Shown one piece after another: positions 22,811-31,726 of a DNA stretch of 64,000 nucleotides. The notes under the pieces were generated by a model that saw only the letters and a list, made by a program, of their open reading frames with translations, was not told where the DNA came from and made no database searches. Source of the stretch: Pomphorhynchus laevis (Eukaryota > Acanthocephala > Palaeacanthocephala > Echinorhynchida > Pomphorhynchidae); contig WNNJ02001459.1 in NCBI GenBank assembly GCA_012934845.2, forward strand, positions 1 through 64,000, written 5' to 3'. How positions within the stretch are numbered: position 1 is the stretch's first letter; each line of letters starts with the position of its first letter. Both the position numbers and the translations under genes were made by a program.

Positions 22811-24986
22811 TATTGACAAGAACAAATAAAATAAAAGTAACACAAGATTTTTCTTGCCAACCATTTATATGGGTGTCGGGTCGTGGAGGCAGTGTACGAA
22901 CCAAACTACTACATACTTCGAAATCCTGGGAGACAGACCAGAGTTCTCTTTCAGATAGCCCAAGGCGGTCTTCGGTCAGTTTCGAGATTTGAGATCTCCA
23001 CTGTTAGCGAGGTAGGTATACCTCGAGTACTCTTTTCATAGAATACGGCACAAAAACCCTCCGAGGCGGGCGATCCCTAGACATTATCAGAAAGTATCCT
23101 AGCCACTTCAACTAACTTTCTTCGATGTGGAGAAGCAGCGACTTTACGGTGTGTCGATTCCAGATGATAGAATTCCTAACCTTATCTATCATGCTAAGAC
23201 AAGCCACACCATGAAGGGACCTAATTTCGGTTGCATGTATCTGAGATCTTATACTTTCGATCATAACCCAAAACTTATAACAATAGGTTAAGATAAAAAC
23301 GAAGATTGCGTGGTAACATGAAACTTTCCCCAAAGACTCAATTCTCTCTTCACCACGATGGACCTGTACGAAGAACGAATTGCTGCGTTAACTAAACAGA
23401 TCCGCTTTTCATCTCCTTATGTTCCTGCAGTCCCTCGAGAACAATATCCCAAAGTACTTTAACTCCTCCACGTCTTGAGCAACATTATCCTCAATCGGAG
23501 TTGGCATAGACTCCTGAATCCGATACAAACACATATAAACAGCCTTAGAGGTACTAACTAACATCTCTGCTGCTTGTCACTCAATCGTAAATCGATCTAG
23601 TAGATATTGTATGTCCTCAAGAGAAGAAGTTAGCAAAAAACATCGTCTGCAAAAATAAGAGATTGTATCCTGATGGAACCAAAGTGAACACTGACACCCG
23701 ACAGATTAGCCCGTCTCGTAATTTTGTTCAGGTAAACAAGGAAGAAATTAGAGACGGATGACAATTCTGAGAAGCCTAACTCCTACTGGAATTGATTAGA
23801 ACACGAACACAGCTCATACTTTGTACATACAGAGAAGCCACAGCAAGCAGAAGATAGTGTAGTACTCTATAATCCCTTTTGTTCTTCCCACAACCTCTCA
23901 CACGAATCTCGGAAGAAAGTCTTCTCCAAATCTACAAAGTACATGCAGACGGGTTGAGCGAACTCCCAAGACCGGTCAAGGATAGTTGAGAGAACAAAAA
24001 GCAGATCCGTAGTTCCACGACATGGACGAAAGCCGCATTGTTCATTTTGCAACTGCTCCTTAACTATATGCAGTATCCTTAACTCAAGAATCTTAGCAAA
24101 TAACTTACCAGCTTGGCTAAGAAGAGTGATGCCTCGACAATTGAAACACACTCTCCGAAACCTTTTTTAAAGATCGGTACTCCCCTAATTGGTTACACAC
24201 TAGAAACCTTGCCTGTCTTCAATGCAACATTGATGTCGTGTTAGCCACTTCATGCCCACAACGTCGATAGCCTTTAAAGCTTCAGGTCGAATCTCATCTA
24301 CTCCTGAAAACTTTTTAATACGAAGGTTTTTAACAATAGCAATGACCTCTTCCAAAGAAGTGAGCTCTTCCGTTGGTTCTAAAGGCTCTACATCTACAAA
24401 AGAAGGATATCCACCGGATTAAGCAGACTCTTAAAATGCTCTTTCCAACAACCAAGAATTTCTTCAATGCCAGTCAGCATAGATCCTCTTCTGTCGTAAC
24501 CAGTTTGAGTAGTTTTCTGCTTTCACGCAAATGTTCCAGATCGTTGTTCAGAACATCATCGAAACTAACCTATAATCAAGTCCTAAGTGCTCTCCAAACT
24601 TCTCCCAAGCCGCCTTCTTCGATTCGGTAACTGCTCGAGCTGAAGCACTTTTTGCCCTTCGGTACTTGTCTACAGTTTCAACTGATTTATCAGGAAAAGT
24701 TGCCTAATAAGCTAGCTTTTTGTGTTGAACGATATCTTAAACTGTTGGTGTCCACTAAGTAGTTTTTAGGATTATCTCCGCGACAAACACCTAATGCATT
24801 TCAGCCACAACTTTTCACAGTTATTTTGCCTAGCGAGGATCTGAACATGTCTAATTTCTTATCAATGTTTTTCAATTCTGATGTCAACCGAGAGAAGTCT
24901 TCCGGGATGTAGCCAATAAACGTTCATTCACAGAAACATCTGCTAGACGCTTCCATCGTGCCCCCCCACACACAACGTTTGGGCTA
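22811..24986 (-). mobile_element. LINE family B (RTE-like), decayed copy 2
   Basis: It has the same architecture as 2255-4427, being its segmental duplicate. The clearest coding piece is 23867-24151: RGITLLSQAGKLFAKILEL, EQCGFRPCRGTTDLLF and SWEFAQPVCMYFVDLEKTF. It shares the multiple breaks of copy 1 and adds a few private ones. It is 5'-truncated, so no endonuclease is seen. Confidence 0.8.
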
Positions 24987-25505
24987 TATAGTAACCTAGT
25001 TTAAAATATGTATCTATTAAATTATTTAAATGATTTTGAAGAAAGCCAATATCATTACATATTGTTGCAATTCTTAAAATTTCATTATTTAATGTATTAT
25101 ATTTTATATTATATGGTATGCATGAATGCTCATGCAAAAATATGTTTCTTGTAAATTTAAATATGCCATCTTTACGATATAAATTAAAAGTAGTTTTAGT
25201 TAATGTTAATTTAAAATCTAGATTTGTATAAAGCGTACTAAAATCGTACATATTTATATTCTGAAAATTTATTCCTTTTGTGTGCTCTAAAAATTCTTTT
25301 GTAGAATTAATACTAAAATAGTGTTTTATACCAGTATTAATTTCGATTACCTTACAATATTTTTTGAAATGTGCTTTAATTACTTTAAGTATTTTATTCA
25401 TATAGACAGAAAGTGGTTTTAATGTACATTTAAACGCACTACATATGAACCTAGGTTTTATTGGATTTTTATGTAATTTTGGATTCCAATATAATATAGG
25501 TATAG
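24987..25505 (-). mobile_element. Naiad-like PLE RT fragment with large internal deletion
   Basis: The - strand reads RFICSAFKCTLKPLSVYMN, MNKILKVIKAHFKKYCKVIE and YDFSTLYTNLD (motif A). It then jumps to LTLTKTTFNLYRKDG and ICNDIGFLQNHL. Compared with 52254-53719, the segment holding motif B and the YIDD catalytic motif is gone, yet the reading frame runs across the junction. It is a short inactive derivative of the same PLE family, inserted in or next to LINE B. Confidence 0.85.
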
Positions 25506-26416
25506 TTATAATATAATTATCTGTAATTAAGGAGTAAATTATTTATTAATTATCTGTAATTAATAAAATAAGTTTGTTTTGTAATAATTTTTTCGTTTTA
25601 TTCATTTCATTTGGTATAAACTCGTTTATATGTTAAAGATGATAACTGCCTATTCGCTTCATTTGTATAATATGTTTTATCAAACCCTAAAAATGAGATT
25701 TTGTCAGCCTGCTACTACGTCATCGATCTGCTCAATTTCCTCTAAAGAATTGTCATGACTATTTTTGATGTTTTTAAGAAAAGAGCGTTTGGGTTCATAT
25801 CTATATAATTTCACAATTTGAAATTTTCCAAATAATTATGCTTGCTTATTTTATGCATGTGAGTATAATTTTTGATCATATTAAGTACAAGACGTTCAAT
25901 TCGATCGTATTGTATCAATTAGATACAGTACGATCAGGACGTTTCTGATCGTATCAATTAAGTAGAATAAAACCAGTGAAAAAAAACAGTAACTGTTTCA
26001 GATTTGAATTATATATTACCGCTACACTTGTCTTGTGCTAAACATATTTTTTTATAACACTGAAAAAGGGAACCAAACTCCAAAATATTTAAATAAATAA
26101 CATTAAATAGTTTGTTTCTATTGACAGTCTTAATTGATTTTATAAATTTAAATGTAATCTAAAGCACATTCCGCCATTTGTTTCAATAATTTTATAAACA
26201 ACAAATATAAAAATCAAATCCCACTTGGGATAAGAAGAAATTACGGAATAACAATTCACAACTCACTATTTCATCATATGCGTGTATGGAAGATTAAGTT
26301 TGTTATTTGCAAAATACTGCGAAGTAAAAGACATTTGTACCATTCGAAACGTTTATTTCTCTTTTGATATTTATCAATTGGTTTTTCAAATTAAAATTTT
26401 AATCAATGTCTTTTAG
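25506..26416. other. AT-rich intron, no gene seen
   Basis: Contains a small repeat around the sequence cgatcgtattgtatcaatta (25900-25960, two near copies). No coding frame, no splice pair and no recognised element. Confidence 0.55.
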
Positions 26417-26476
26417 AGATTTGTCAAACAATATTCTTTCTGTTGTCAAAGTTCAGAATATGCCAAATCTCGAATT
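26417..26476 (+). CDS. LRR-protein exon
   Basis: A 60-nt exon between gtcttttag and gtatgt, phase 2 in and out. It encodes DLSNNILSVVKVQNMPNLEL, a shortened but clear LRR (LSNNIL core, NMPNLEL end). Its TT plus A of the next exon makes Leu whether it splices to 27068 (LELL-TLNLTII) or to 30259 (LELL-RLNGNP). The last exon bases and the donor are repeated about 70 nt downstream. Confidence 0.8.
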
Positions 26477-26720
26477 GTATGTTACCTTTGATTACTACAG
26501 CGACTTTTGTATATCTTATTTATTAAAATAAAAATTTAATACTTTACGTATTAAATCTCGAATTGTATGTTACCTTTTCTTACTACAAAGGTAACATACA
26601 ATGGTAACATACAATAGTAACATACAAGGTAATATACAGTTGTAGTACTTTACGTACTACAACTTTTGTATATCTTATTTATTAAAATAAAAATTTAATA
26701 CATTACGTATTTTTAAATAG
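26477..26720. repeat. Local direct and inverted repeats beside an exon
   Basis: The text ctcgaattgtatgttacctt (exon end plus donor) recurs at about 26549. ttgtatatcttatttattaa-type blocks recur at 26507 and 26661. The ttgtatgttacctt/aaggtaacatacaa pair is inverted, with three tandem ggtaacatacaa units (26583-26630). It can fold into hairpins. Confidence 0.75.
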
Positions 26721-27067
26721 TTATTCAAAATAGTTTTTGTTTGATTAAAATACATTGTGAACATGCGGTTATATCAGTTGTCTGCTTATTTTAAAATTAC
26801 TTTATTGATTTTGTTCTTGACATAGATTTTTAATTTTAGAAACAAAGTCCAAGTTTAAAATATTTTATATAAATTCCTTTGCTAGTTTGCATCACCTACG
26901 TTTCGATATTTATTGATGGTATAGTTCAATCATTAAGCTGCCCTTTTTATGTTTTTTGTTTTATCAGTAGAAAAACAGTATATTAGTCGAATGTACCATT
27001 TCTAGTCTCGTCAGAATTTACTGAAAGATAAAATCATAGCATTTTTGTTACCTTCATCATATTTCAG

Positions 27068-27127
27068 AACACTAAATTTGACTATAATACGGCTACTCAA
27101 AATGATAAAATTCAAATTATCTTATTT
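27068..27127 (+). CDS. Candidate LRR exon with non-canonical donor
   Basis: A 60-nt stretch after a good acceptor (catcatatttcag). In phase 2 it encodes TLNLTIIRLLKMIKFKLSYL, with spacing of hydrophobics like the 60-nt exon at 26417. The 3' border is gcttga rather than GT, and the frame meets a stop 15 nt later. It fits between 26417 and 30259 in frame. It may be a decayed or GC-donor exon, or chance. Confidence 0.35.
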
Positions 27128-27163
27128 GCTTGAAAGAACTCTCTAGCAAGGCAACGATCTCTT

Positions 27164-27505
27164 TTTTAAATAGTTGATGCTGATCCATTATTGATAAATA
27201 ATTATTGGAGCTGGATCAAATAAAAGAAATTATTTTTGATATCTCGCTAACTACTGTTAGCATCTTCAGAAAATTACTATTTCCCTTGCAGTCTCTTAAA
27301 AATATATTGGCCATTTTACATTTCAATCACTTTATTTCGATTTTTTCCAAGCTTCTAGATCGCTGCAGACAAGTGGCTCCATAGCACTGTCGAATGATTT
27401 TAAATAGTTGATACCGATCCATTATTGATAAATATTGGAGCTGTAATTTTCTGAAGATAGCGAAATATCACAAATAATTTCTTTCCTTTGATCCAGATCC
27501 AATAA
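27164..27505. repeat. Two units of repeat family D (ribozyme-like core)
   Basis: Units at 27164-27276 and about 27397-27505 share ttttaaatagttgat, ccgatccattattgataaat and gctggatcaaa. Unit 1 carries on the - strand CUGAAGA, a GCUAAC/GUUAGC stem and GAGAUAUC (27242-27269). Unit 2 is rearranged. Relatives lie at 11989-12210 and 36693-36850. These look like PLE terminal sequences. Confidence 0.65.
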
Positions 27506-27708
27506 TTATTTGCAAAGATCCCTTTTCATGCAAAACATATATTCTACTTTTAACTTATATGTTCTGTATATTCAATGGTCTAACTTTGCGATTACATATT
27601 GAGGATGCAATCTATGTGATTTTAGTGAAATATGAGATTTGCTATTTAAATAGAAACTGTGCTTCTTCCGAGAAAATAGTAATCGTCAGAATTTGTCTCA
27701 TTTTTAAG

Positions 27709-27819
27709 TCTTAAACTTCAAGCTGATGCCATTGATACTTCTATGATAGTTAAAGTTTCTAATTTATTGAAATTACTTGAAATCTCTGTAGAAGGACATT
27801 GTAGAAAGATTCCTAGGCA
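27709..27819 (+). CDS. Candidate longer LRR exon or terminal exon
   Basis: After cattttttaag an open frame in phase 2 encodes LKLQADAIDTSMIVKVSNLL, then KLLEISVEGHCRKIPR. The spacing LxLxxxxI...LLKLLEI is LRR-like. A gtacaa donor at 27820 would close it in phase 2 at 111 nt (a multiple of three); otherwise the frame ends at TAA 27839-27841. The core is one residue out of register with the other exons, and the acceptor is weak. It could be an exon of this gene, the last exon of a neighbouring LRR gene, or chance. Confidence 0.33.
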
Positions 27820-27974
27820 GTACAAATTAAAGAATATATAACTTTAATATAGTATGTGAATGTCATCTATTTTATTTGATAATAAATACTAAATCCAAAA
27901 TCTTATTCCATTTCAAATATATATTATTGTAGGAACGAAGAAGAAAATATCCTTAATTTGATTAAAATTCTATA

Positions 27975-28002
27975 TTTCGATAGCTCCTGCTATCATCATC
28001 AG
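27975..28002 (-). ncRNA. Hammerhead-like core at PLE 3' end
   Basis: The - strand reads CUGAUGA, one extra U, a six-base-pair GAUAGC/GCUAUC stem with AGGA loop, then GAAA, which are the two conserved boxes of hammerhead ribozymes in the right order. Hammerheads are known from PLE termini. Stem I and the cleavage site cannot be assigned with confidence, and the extra base after CUGAUGA is unusual. Confidence 0.45.
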
Positions 28003-28364
28003 GATTACAAAAAATGTTTCACAATTTTCCCCGTGTTTCCAACATTTATACAAAAATACAAGCATTGATGTGCCCCTCATTTCTACTTAAAAGAAAAGGA
28101 AAATACCTAGAAACAAAACAATCACACACTAAAATTTTACACACATTTAAAAAACAACAAAAAGAAAGAAAAAAAACACAGAATCATAAAACACAATAAA
28201 ATTAAAATCATAAAATAAGTGACAAACTAATACGAATTTAATAATAAAAATGATTTAAAAGTAGAGTAATGATTTATATTTTAATCTAAACCAAAACAAA
28301 ATAATAATACAATTAAAAAACAAACGAATTGAAAAAAAAATAAAATAATTTAATATTGGAATAA

Positions 28365-28853
28365 TTAATTATAATTAAATTTAAGGTTGCAACTGGATTT
28401 ATTATTAAGCATTAAATTATGTTCTTTTTTAATAAAATACGCTTCTTGAATAATGCGAGATAACAAGTTACTTTCAAATGATAAAATAGATGCATTTTCA
28501 AAATCAACGGAATGATTCAAACTAACAAAAATGCTGAGCAACAGCACTAGAATTGGTCCTTTTACGCACATTATAATTATGTTGTTTAATACGCTTAACC
28601 AAACCTTGACCGGTTTGACCAACATATACCTGTTGCATTCTTTACAAGGTATTTTATAAACAATTGCATCTTTGTTAAAATCTGGTTTACGCTTTAAAAT
28701 GTTGTGAAGTTTAGGTAATTTTTTGTTAAAAATGTGCACTTTGTTAATACAACTATTTTTTATGTTATTATTAATAAACTTTGAAAATACTGAATTCCAC
28801 TTGTTACTAATTAAAGGTATTCCTATATGATGTATTCTTTTCTTTAGGACCAA
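28365..28853 (-). CDS. PLE GIY-YIG endonuclease domain
   Basis: A 162-codon open frame. Residues about 1-60 are the linker after RT (NKWNSVFSKFINNNI, KVHIFNKKLPKLHNI). The GIY-type core is DAIVYKIPCKECNR (about 61-74), followed in a shifted frame by the YVGQT-like and KRIKQH-like segments. The C-terminal half, SLNHSVDFENASILSFE...RIIQEAYFIKKEHNLML, is the normal end of Penelope nuclease domains (H of the HF..GH motif, the catalytic-region E, and the ExxxI..Q segment). It would nick DNA for target-primed reverse transcription. The central part is damaged. Confidence 0.75.
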   Translation of the reverse strand: MVLKKRIHHIGIPLISNKWNSVFSKFINNNIKNSCINKVHIFNKKLPKLHNILKRKPDFNKDAIVYKIPCKECNRYMLVKPVKVWLSVLNNIIIMCVKGPILVLLLSIFVSLNHSVDFENASILSFESNLLSRIIQEAYFIKKEHNLMLNNKSSCNLKFNYN

Positions 28854-29571
28854 AAACTTTATTTTTATGCGTTAAAGATTTAAATTTAGCTTTCTGAATA
28901 GCCCAAAGCGGAAAACCACTTTTTAGTAAATTATATGTGATAGCCTTTTCTCTTTCACAAATTAAGTGATAGTTAGAACAGATAAGCCTGCAACTTAGGT
29001 ATTGTGACGTAGCAGCGGAAATCGATTAATTAGTTGTAACGTTTGAAGTCCAAGAAACAATATCTGGCCATGTCCCAAATTTTTGATAGACACATGTTTG
29101 AAGTATAGAAGAATTAACCCGCTTAACCAAGACATCGAGAAAAGGTATACCCACATTAGATTAAGAAGAAACGCAACATTGAATTCGAGAATCCTTATAA
29201 TTTAGCGTATCCTTAAGGAAATCCTGTGTAACGCAATTTTGAGCAACCAAAAAAACATCGTCAGCATAACGAAACCATTTGACAAATCCATCAATACTAT
29301 TGACAAAAGAATTTTCCCAATTCCTCATGTATAACTCGGACAATACAGGAGCAAGAGAGTTGCCCATTGCCAATCCATCGATCTGATCCCACATTACAGA
29401 TTCAAAAATAAAATTACAATGACTTGTACACATTGTGAGAAAAGTATGCCAATCTTCATGATTAAGAGGAATATCACAAGGTGAGTTAAGATTCCAAGTC
29501 TAAATTCTAAGGATTCTCGAATTCAATGGTGCGTTTCTTCTGAATCTAATCTGAAACATTTTTTTGTAATC

Positions 29572-29599
29572 CTGATGATGATAGCAGGAGCTATCGAAA
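29572..29599 (+). ncRNA. Hammerhead-like core in the inverted PLE copy
   Basis: The same CUGAUGA, U, GAUAGC/GCUAUC and GAAA arrangement as 27975-28002, on the opposite strand, within the inverted terminal block. Having two facing copies means one long transcript could pair end to end. Confidence 0.42.
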
Positions 29600-29648
29600 T
29601 ATAGAATTTTAATAAAGGATAATTGTTTCTGCTTCTTCGTTCCTATAA

Positions 29649-30258
29649 TAACTATATATTTTTTATTTGAAGTTTTTGCCACAGTAGTATTTGTTGCACA
29701 AATATTACTCAAATACAAAAAGTTTTAAACTAATTTTTTTGCAATTTCTTCATTTCATATATAGCAACATGCAGGTTAAATTTAATTCTCTCACTAAGCA
29801 AAAGCTCACCTGCAAATTGTAAAATAATCAGCATTGATTCTTTAGTTGAGGAATTAATTGTAATTATTAAGTTGGGGAATTAATTAGTCATGAATCATCA
29901 ATGTCATCTATAAACAAACCTTTAGTAAAATATTGGTAATAATGTTATAACATATGAAATATGATTTCAATTATGATTTAATTTTTTATGATCATATGAA
30001 TATTTACAAATTCATTAATATTTCCAAACTTGATAATTTAGGAGCTAATTTCTTTGATTATGATGCTTAATTGAATCTAAATTTAATTTTGGTGATTTAA
30101 AAATGTCTATGCTTTGCCGATTTGGAAAATTCTTCAAATAATATGCATAGAATAAATAAATAAAATAATTTATTATAAGCATTACTTTTAGAAATTATAA
30201 ATTTTACTGTAAGTAAAGAATTTTAACAGTTACTATTACATGCTTTGGCGACATATAG
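29649..30258. other. AT-rich intron, no gene seen
   Basis: Low-complexity AT sequence up to the acceptor of the 30259 exon. A gtaagt at about 30209 has no usable upstream exon in phase. Confidence 0.6.
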
Positions 30259-30312
30259 ACGATTAAATGGCAATCCGAACGACTTTGAGTTAGAATGTAA
30301 TGCACAGCTAAC
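30259..30312 (+). CDS. LRR-protein exon (short)
   Basis: A 54-nt exon between gacatatag and gtaagt, phase 2 in and out, encoding RLNGNPNDFELECNAQLT. The RLNGNP start resembles the RLFGNP start of 47284. It is shorter than a full repeat and contains one Cys. Its final AC joins A of 30379 to give Thr (QLT-LQSQQL). The intron to 30379 is only 66 nt, one of the few not invaded by transposons. Confidence 0.72.
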
Positions 30313-30378
30313 GTAAGTAAATTTGCTTTAAACGATTAGCTTATTTAATCTTTAATAAAGGGATTTTCGGTTCAATAG

Positions 30379-30429
30379 ATTGCAATCACAACAATTAGCT
30401 CGGAAGAAGATATCCACAGCAATTCTTTT
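30379..30429 (+). CDS. LRR-protein exon (short)
   Basis: A 51-nt exon between ggttcaatag and gtaagt, phase 2 in and out, encoding LQSQQLARKKISTAILF. It is the weakest LRR match of the set, but it has clean splice sites, a length divisible by three and the same phase. Its TT plus C of 46992 gives Phe (AILF-NLSFNMI), producing a proper LRR boundary. The next recognised exon is 16.5 kb away, across a LINE A, an RTE LINE, PLE arrays and a family C LINE. Confidence 0.65.
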
Positions 30430-31590
30430 GTAAGTTTCAAGATACTTAAGCTATAACATGGTCGATGCTTTTATATATTAATTTAAATTTGTGAAATGTA
30501 GCTGAGAATATCACTTTTAGTAAATTTGACAAAAAACACAGAACGTAAAATGTTCGAACTTGTTTCTAAAATGTAGAATTATAATATTTTTATTAATATT
30601 TAAGTTAATTAAAATATTTATTACCGTAAACATATTATCATGTAATATTTACCGTAAACATATTTGACCTTGTGTTCACGAAAAATGAGTGAATTACATC
30701 ACCTTGTATTTACCGTATCACTGTGTATTTGGAAAACTATAATTTATAAATATCTTAATAATATTTTTTTATCTGCAGAGAAAATTTAAGTGTTTTAATT
30801 AAATTAATATTCGTATTTTATTAATAGAAATAATAAATGATATAATAATATTAATTAAACAATTTACCAATTAATAATTTTAATAATATTATATCAACTT
30901 TAATATTTAATTTAATATTAAATTAAAATAGTTTAATTTAATATAGATAATTTATTAGTTGTTTTATTAATATAAATAATAAATGATTAAATGCATTATT
31001 TTTTTAAAATAATATAAATAATTAATTAAATAATTTAATTATTTTAATTATTTTAAATGATTTGATAGTAAATAATTTAATACGAAGGCTAAATTAAATG
31101 ATCTGCTTAACTAAAGTCAAATATAAATATTTTCATTAATTTACGTTATATTTTTAATGACATGAATTTCCACTCTAACATATTAATATTTTGTTATCCT
31201 TTTAGACTTGACTACAATCTACTCGTTAATCTACATTTTCTCTCTTCAAAACCGTATTTAAATAAACTAAAATTTTTGTAAGTAGCATTAGACGATAATG
31301 TAAAAATTAGCCTATAGCTATTTATTGTAACAAATATTTGTAACATTATAATTTCTAATAAAAATATAATATAATTATTATTTTGTCGCTTAGTGCAAAT
31401 GTAATTTGCACTAAGTAATTTAAGTAGCATGCAAATTTTGTTTTATCATATTGCTCAAAAGCAATAATATTTTATTATAATAAACTTAGTCGTTCAGAAA
31501 GTTATCAACATCATGATTCATTTGGATTTTTTCTCGAAGCTATTATAAGAGGTCTTAAAGATAAAATATTGAATTATAAATTGAAATCGG
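30430..31590. other. AT-rich intron, no gene seen
   Basis: Long runs of A/T-only sequence (30800-31080). No exon, RNA gene or recognisable element. It ends at the target site of the LINE A insertion. Confidence 0.6.
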
Positions 31591-31606
31591 CAATTTTGTG
31601 ATATTA
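31591..31606. repeat. Target-site duplication of LINE A (3' side)
   Basis: CAATTTTGTGATATTA here is repeated exactly at 35462-35477, directly bounding the LINE. Sixteen bases is a normal target-site duplication length for target-primed insertion. Confidence 0.9.
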
Positions 31607-31726
31607 AGTAAGTAAGTAAGGGTTTTATTAATAACTATATAACTGATAAAAACTTAAGAAACCAAAATATGCAAAAGACAACTTAAAATAGAAACTGTTC
31701 ACGATGGGTATTTTGAAATCTTCAAC

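Larger units (their letters stand above)
21487..25067. repeat. Segmental duplication, copy 2 (3.58 kb, direct)
   Basis: Partner of 931-4508, with the same internal order: LRR exon (21762), LINE A scrap with palindrome (22012-22131) and LINE B (22811-24986). The PLE fragment then continues past the duplication end to 25505. Because that fragment is longer here, copy 2 looks like the source or the better preserved state. Differences from copy 1 are sparse, so the event is recent relative to the LINE B decay, which both copies share. Confidence 0.93.
27929..29648 (-). mobile_element. Penelope-like element with inverted terminal repeats, broken
   Basis: On the - strand, RT motif B is DGLAMGNSLAPVLSELYM (about 29340-29390), then motif C region FRYADDVFLV (about 29260), PFLDVLVKR (about 29140) and a C-terminal GIY-YIG domain (28853-28365). 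About 90 nt at 27929-28018 recurs inverted at 29551-29648. An inner 42-nt pair (29157-29198/29506-29548) is also inverted. The right block is thus an inverted, internally deleted copy of the left end plus RT, a known habit of PLE insertions. The 5' part of the RT is missing and the frame is broken a few times, so it is inactive. Confidence 0.85.
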
